Of a stretch of 10,936 nt of DNA, positions 7,941 to 10,936 are shown piece after piece. This stretch comes from Theodoxus fluviatilis. Taxonomy: Eukaryota > Mollusca > Gastropoda > Cycloneritida > Neritidae. The translations under genes were made by a program, and so were the position numbers. The stretch is from NCBI GenBank assembly GCA_034096865.1, contig JAWQFJ010009488.1, positions 1 to 10,936 on the forward strand, given 5' to 3'. The notes beneath the pieces were generated by a model. It was not told where the DNA came from. It made no database searches and saw nothing but the letters and a program-made list of their open reading frames with translations. Every line of letters begins with the position of its first letter. Position 1 is the first letter of the stretch.

Positions 7941-8098
7941 TGTTTTGCACGTTCTGCCACATGGCGACTCGCATTGCACGTGCGACACGGTGCAGTTTAG
8001 CAAGTGCTGACACCGCAGAAACTCTTAAAGGTGCATTGTCCAGGACCGGGAGCGGACTTAAAGTTCTTCGTGCACTGCATGCCAACGGAGGATCTTGA
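7940..8098 (+). CDS. Short ORF fusing a presequence-like leader to a cob fragment
   Basis: In-frame ATGs at 7940 and 7961 are preceded by an in-frame TAA at 7937. The ORF runs across the nuclear-mitochondrial join in the cob reading frame and ends in the nuclear code at TGA 8096-8098, giving 52 or 45 residues. From 7961 the leader begins MATRIARATRCSLASA, with Arg at residues 4, 7 and 10, many Ala/Ser/Leu and no acidic residue in the first 16, which resembles a mitochondrial targeting presequence. Residues after the join match cob ([10 protein letters not shown]). A TATA-like box lies about 40 nt upstream. It may be a chance frame, a real first exon whose continuation was displaced (an AAAG|GTGCAT donor at about 8030 is conceivable), or an assembly product. 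Confidence 0.25.
   Translation: MFCTFCHMATRIARATRCSLASADTAETLKGALSRTGSGLKVLRALHANGGS
8055..8070. other. Junction of nuclear and mitochondrial sequence
   Basis: Right of about 8063 the plus strand encodes cytochrome b from residue about 78 onward without interruption. Left of it the same frame reads Gly-Leu-Lys, where the family has a conserved Gly-Trp-Leu/Val-Leu-Arg stretch, so homology ends between 8060 and 8066. Base composition changes at the same place. No target-site duplication or filler sequence can be defined from one side only. The join may be a NUMT insertion point or an assembly misjoin. Confidence 0.8.
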
Positions 8099-8965
8099 TT
8101 CTTTATTTGCTTATACCTTCATGTAGGACGCGGAATTTATTATGGCTCATATACATATATACATGTATGAAATGTAGGAGTCCTTTTACTATTTTTAACT
8201 ATAGGAACTGCCTTTCTAGGCTACGTATTACCTTGAGGTCAAATGTCTTTCTGAGGTGCAACCGTTATTACCAATTTACTATCCGCAGTACCTTATATTG
8301 GAACAGATCTAGTTCAATGAGTATGAGGTGGCTTCGCAGTGGACAATGCCACCTTAACCCGATTTTTCACTCTTCACTTCCTATTACCTTTTGCCATTAT
8401 AGCAATGACCTTAATCCACTTAATTCTCCTCCATGAGACAGGATCTAACAACCCCTTAGGAATCAATAGTGATGGAGATAAAATTCCATTTCATTCTTAT
8501 TACACATTTAAAGACCTAGTAGGTTTTGTCATTTTATTATTCTTACTTACATTATTAGTAATATTCAGTCCTCAACTCTTAGGAGACCCTGAAAACTTTA
8601 TTCCTGCAAATCCTTTAGTAACGCCTGTACATATTCAACCAGAATGATACTTCCTCTTCGCTTACGCAATTCTCCGATCAATCCCCAGAAAATTAGGTGG
8701 TGTAATAGCGCTAGTTCTCTCAATCGCTATCTTATTTATCCTTCCATTCACTCATTTAGGTAAATTCCGATCAACAGCCTTTTACCCCATTAACCAAATT
8801 TTATTTTGAGCTTTAGTAGGAATTTTTTTAATTCTTACTTGAATTGGTGCCCGCCCAGTTGAAGCACCTTATGAATTTATTGGACAAGTCTTCACAGTTC
8901 TTTATTTCTCTTACTATATTATTAACCCATTAGCTCAACTTGCATGAGATAAAATTTTAGATTAA
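8063..8965 (+). CDS. cob: Cytochrome b, 5' truncated (invertebrate mitochondrial code)
   Basis: This is the mitochondrially encoded core subunit of respiratory complex III, carrying hemes bL and bH and the quinone sites in the inner membrane. About 300 residues remain; the first 77 or so are missing at the join. All four heme-ligand histidines are present with exact family spacing: 8078 and 8120 (14 residues apart), then 8375 and 8417, with 85 residues between the second and third. The Qo-site PEWY motif is at 8639-8650. All ten Trp codons are TGA, so the frame is open only in the mitochondrial code. It ends with TAA at 8963-8965, four nt before trnS. There are no frameshifts. The sequence is gastropod-like. 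Confidence 0.95.
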
Positions 8966-8969
8966 TAAA

Positions 8970-9036
8970 AAGTTAAAGCACGGCGCAAAGTTGATTTGAA
9001 ACCAACTTCATAGTGTTCGACTCACTAGTTAACTTA
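8970..9036 (+). tRNA. trnS2: tRNA-Ser(UGA)
   Basis: The acceptor stem pairs AAGTTAA (8970-8976) with TTAACTT (9029-9035). The anticodon loop TTTGAAA (8995-9001) gives UGA at 8997-8999, with an A-C mismatch at the loop-closing pair. The T arm is TAGTG/CACTA around TTCGACT. The D arm is short or irregular, as is usual for mitochondrial serine tRNAs. It reads UCN codons and sits directly after cob, as in caenogastropods. Confidence 0.9.
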
Positions 9037-9042
9037 TTACAT

Positions 9043-9110
9043 AGCAATGAGAAAATATTATTTCACTCTTCGACTTACAAGACCGATATTTAAACTTAAA
9101 CTTTCATTGC
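9043..9110 (-). tRNA. trnT: tRNA-Thr(UGU), opposite strand
   Basis: On the minus strand, acceptor GCAATGA (9110-9104) pairs perfectly with TCATTGC (9050-9044). The anticodon loop CTTGTAA gives UGU (9079-9077) on a stem with two G-T pairs. It is the only gene of this block encoded on the other strand, which is the arrangement known for the cob-trnS-trnT-nad4L block in several mollusc groups. Confidence 0.9.
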
Positions 9111-9114
9111 AGAC

Positions 9115-9408
9115 ATGATAACAACCTTAACAATCTGTGCCCTATTAGGTATTTTAATAGCTATTTTAACCGTATGTTTCCAATACAAACACCTATTAAG
9201 ACTCCTCTTAGCATTAGAAGCAATTACATTATCTCTTTTTATCCTTTTATTAGCCAAACTAGGCATAGCAAGTAGAGAAGGTTATATTAGCCTAGGTTTA
9301 ATTACCTTAGGCGCTTGTGAAGCAAGCCTAAGACTAGCAGTCTTAGTGTCCTTAATTCGAACCCACGGAAATGACTACGTAAGAAGTTTTAATACTTATA
9401 AATGTTAA
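9115..9408 (+). CDS. nad4L: NADH dehydrogenase subunit 4L
   Basis: A 97-residue, three-helix membrane subunit of complex I, typical in length. It starts with ATG five nt after trnT and ends with TAA, overlapping nad4 by 7 nt. The two membrane glutamates of the family are present at residues 35 (LALEAIT) and 69 (GACEASL). AGA codons must be read as Ser and ATA as Met for the conserved residues to fit. No frame damage is seen. Confidence 0.95.
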   Translation: MITTLTICALLGILIAILTVCFQYKHLLRLLLALEAITLSLFILLLAKLGIASREGYISLGLITLGACEASLRLAVLVSLIRTHGNDYVRSFNTYKC

Positions 9409-10767
9409 ATATAATTTTCATAAATCTACTTGCAATTCTCCCCTCCTCTAAATACTATAACTTTTGATATTTACGCCTATGATTTCTATCAATTGGCTGC
9501 TTCTTTTCAATTTTCATATTATACTCACCAACTATTTCATATATCCAAACATCACAAAACATTTGAATTGATGGCCTTAGAATACCTCTCATTACACTTA
9601 CCTGATGAATTTCAATTCTAATAATTATCGCAAGCCAATTTAGAGTTCTTACCACCAACAACAAAGTAAACTATTTTAGCTTTTTAATTGCATTTCTTAA
9701 TTTAGTTTTATTAATTGTTTTTATATCATCCAATTTAATTTGATTTTATTTTTCTTTTGAAGCCTCATTAATCCCAACACTAATCTTAATTTTAGGTTGA
9801 GGTTATCAACCGGAACGACTACAAGCAGGCATCTACATAATATTATATACTGTAACAGCCTCTTTACCATTACTTATTCTAATTCTTTTCTGATCCTCCA
9901 ACTGAGGATCAAATTCCATAATCCTGATAGCAAACACACCCATAAACTATACCCCATGACTCAAAGAAATTCTAATTATTATTACACTAGCAGCCTTCTT
10001 AGTAAAATTACCAATATTTACAGTTCACCTTTGACTCCCTAAAGCCCATGTTGAAGCACCAGTTGCTGGGTCAATAATTCTAGCAGGAATTTTACTAAAA
10101 CTTGGTGGGTATGGTCTTCTACGAATATTTCAACTAGTTCAAATCAACACCTCCACCATCAACAGATTTCTATTTTCTTTGGGTCTCTGAGGGGGAGTTA
10201 TTACTAGATTCATTTGTTTTCGCCAAACAGACCTCAAATCTCTAATTGCATACTCTTCAATTGGTCACATAAGAATTATACTGGCCGGAGTATTTTCCAC
10301 TTCGTCATTAGGGTTTCAAGCAGGACTCTCCATAATGGTAGCCCATGGCTTATGTTCTTCAGCGCTATTCTCTTTAGCTAACTACTCTTATGAAAAAACT
10401 CACTCTCGAAGTCTATACATCTGTAAAGGAATATTAATAATCATTCCATCAATCTCCATATGGTGATTCATCTTCTGTGTTATTAATATAGCAGCACCCC
10501 CCTCTATTAACCTTCTCAGCGAAATTTTATTATTCCCAGTAATCTTCTTTAAATCTCCATGAGTCCTAACTACCATAATAATAATAACCTTTTTAAGCGC
10601 CGTTTATAATTTATTTCTTTATACTTCCACACAACACGGCGGTTCCCCTTCATTCCTTTACCCTTATAGTCCTATTAAATCTACTCAAAATTTACTACTT
10701 ATTGCACACGCTATCCCAGTTAATATATTAATTCTTAAACCAGAGTTAGTATGTAATTGACTTATCT
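9402..10767 (+). CDS. nad4: NADH dehydrogenase subunit 4
   Basis: 455 residues of the antiporter-like proton-pumping subunit of complex I. It starts at the ATG in the 7-nt ATGTTAA overlap with nad4L, the standard bicistronic arrangement. Key features are the membrane Glu in FEASL (residue 120), [10 protein letters not shown] (QPER at 136-139), then [20 protein letters not shown] with the conserved Lys residues and HVEAPVAGS, and later SSIGHMS. No complete stop precedes trnH: the frame ends with a lone T at 10767, presumably completed to UAA by polyadenylation after tRNA excision. Otherwise it would read into the tRNA to a TAA at about 10813. Uninterrupted in the mitochondrial code; Trp is mostly TGA. 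Confidence 0.95.
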
Positions 10768-10833
10768 GCCTAGTTAGTTTAAACAAAACATTAGAGTGTG
10801 GATCTAAAAATTAAATATTATTTTAACTAAGCA
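10768..10833 (+). tRNA. trnH: tRNA-His(GUG)
   Basis: Acceptor GCCTAGT (10768-10774) pairs with ACTAAGC (10826-10832), with one C-A mismatch. The D arm is GTTT/AAAC. The anticodon stem TTAGA/TCTAA surrounds loop GTGTGGA, anticodon GUG at 10798-10800. The T arm is A/T-only. It abuts nad4 upstream and the nad5 ATG downstream with no spacer, as expected for tRNA punctuation processing. Confidence 0.9.
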
Positions 10834-10936
10834 ATGTTTAAACCTATAAAATTCTCCTCAATTTGTTCTTTAATTCTTTTCGTTTACTTCACTTTAATGT
10901 TACCACTGCTAATTTATTTAATCCTAAGTAACAAAA
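10834..10936 (+). CDS. nad5: NADH dehydrogenase subunit 5, N-terminal start only
   Basis: ATG immediately follows trnH and opens 34 codons beginning MFKPMKFSSICSL (ATA read as Met), a hydrophobic first helix, before the window ends in frame. The identity rests on this helix and mainly on position: nad5 follows trnH in this mollusc gene order. The rest of the antiporter-like complex I subunit lies beyond the window. Confidence 0.85.
   Translation, partial: MFKPIKFSSICSLILFVYFTLMLPLLIYLILSNK

Noticed and set aside
8095..8436. 113-codon standard-code ORF over the cob region
   Set aside because: It is in another frame from cob; the true frame (mitochondrial code) carries all the heme ligands, so this is a shadow.
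9430..10042. Standard-code ORFs within nad4 on both strands
   Set aside because: They are out of frame with the continuous 455-codon nad4 read in mitochondrial code and have no family features.

Overview
The window is a join between two kinds of DNA. Positions 1 to about 8062 look like nuclear DNA of a marine mollusc, most likely a gastropod. It is intron- and repeat-rich, has GT-AG splice sites, and carries a dispersed repeat studded with TCAAGGTCA motifs of a kind I associate with mollusc genomes. From about 8063 to the end (10936) the sequence is mitochondrial and reads cleanly in the invertebrate mitochondrial code (TGA=Trp, ATA=Met, AGA=Ser). The gene order is cob (5' truncated) - trnS(UGA) - trnT(UGU, opposite strand) - nad4L - nad4 - trnH(GUG) - nad5 (cut by the window end). 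This block is shared by caenogastropods and several other molluscs; the protein sequences look gastropod.

Nuclear part, left to right. Positions 1-1697 hold no gene I can support, but do hold a 40-nt imperfect inverted repeat (142-291) and a weak direct duplication (1223-1460). A minus-strand gene begins at 2375: two phase-0 exons (2375-2283 and 1895-1698) encode the first 97 residues of an unrecognised protein, behind a compact TATA-less promoter with an ETS/CRE composite and two NRF1-like sites (2404-2470). Next to that promoter lies the TCAAGGTCA repeat (about 2480-3285). Positions 3286-5188 are mostly featureless apart from an 18+16 guanine tract. At 5262 a plus-strand first exon encodes a signal peptide followed by a basic, dibasic-rich segment; it has a perfect CRE 66 nt upstream and a phase-1 donor at 5553. 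A weaker candidate first exon starts at 6218 within a YY1-like motif. Positions 6588-7346 are an A/C-rich, strand-asymmetric tandem repeat region. It is followed by an 88-nt diverged direct repeat (7696-7843) and a palindromic TATA-like box (7907-7920).

The join lies near 8062/8063, inside the cob codons for residues about 78-80. The mitochondrial side has no frameshift or internal stop over roughly 2.87 kb and its tRNAs fold well. It is therefore either a very recent nuclear insertion (NUMT) or an assembly chimera; the sequence alone cannot decide. A short ORF that starts in the nuclear flank (ATG at 7940 or 7961) crosses the join in the same frame as cob. Its N-terminus resembles a mitochondrial targeting presequence, but under the nuclear code it stops at the first cob TGA (8096-8098). 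The mitochondrial genes encode subunits of respiratory complex III (cob) and complex I (nad4L, nad4, nad5) with the tRNAs that punctuate their transcript.
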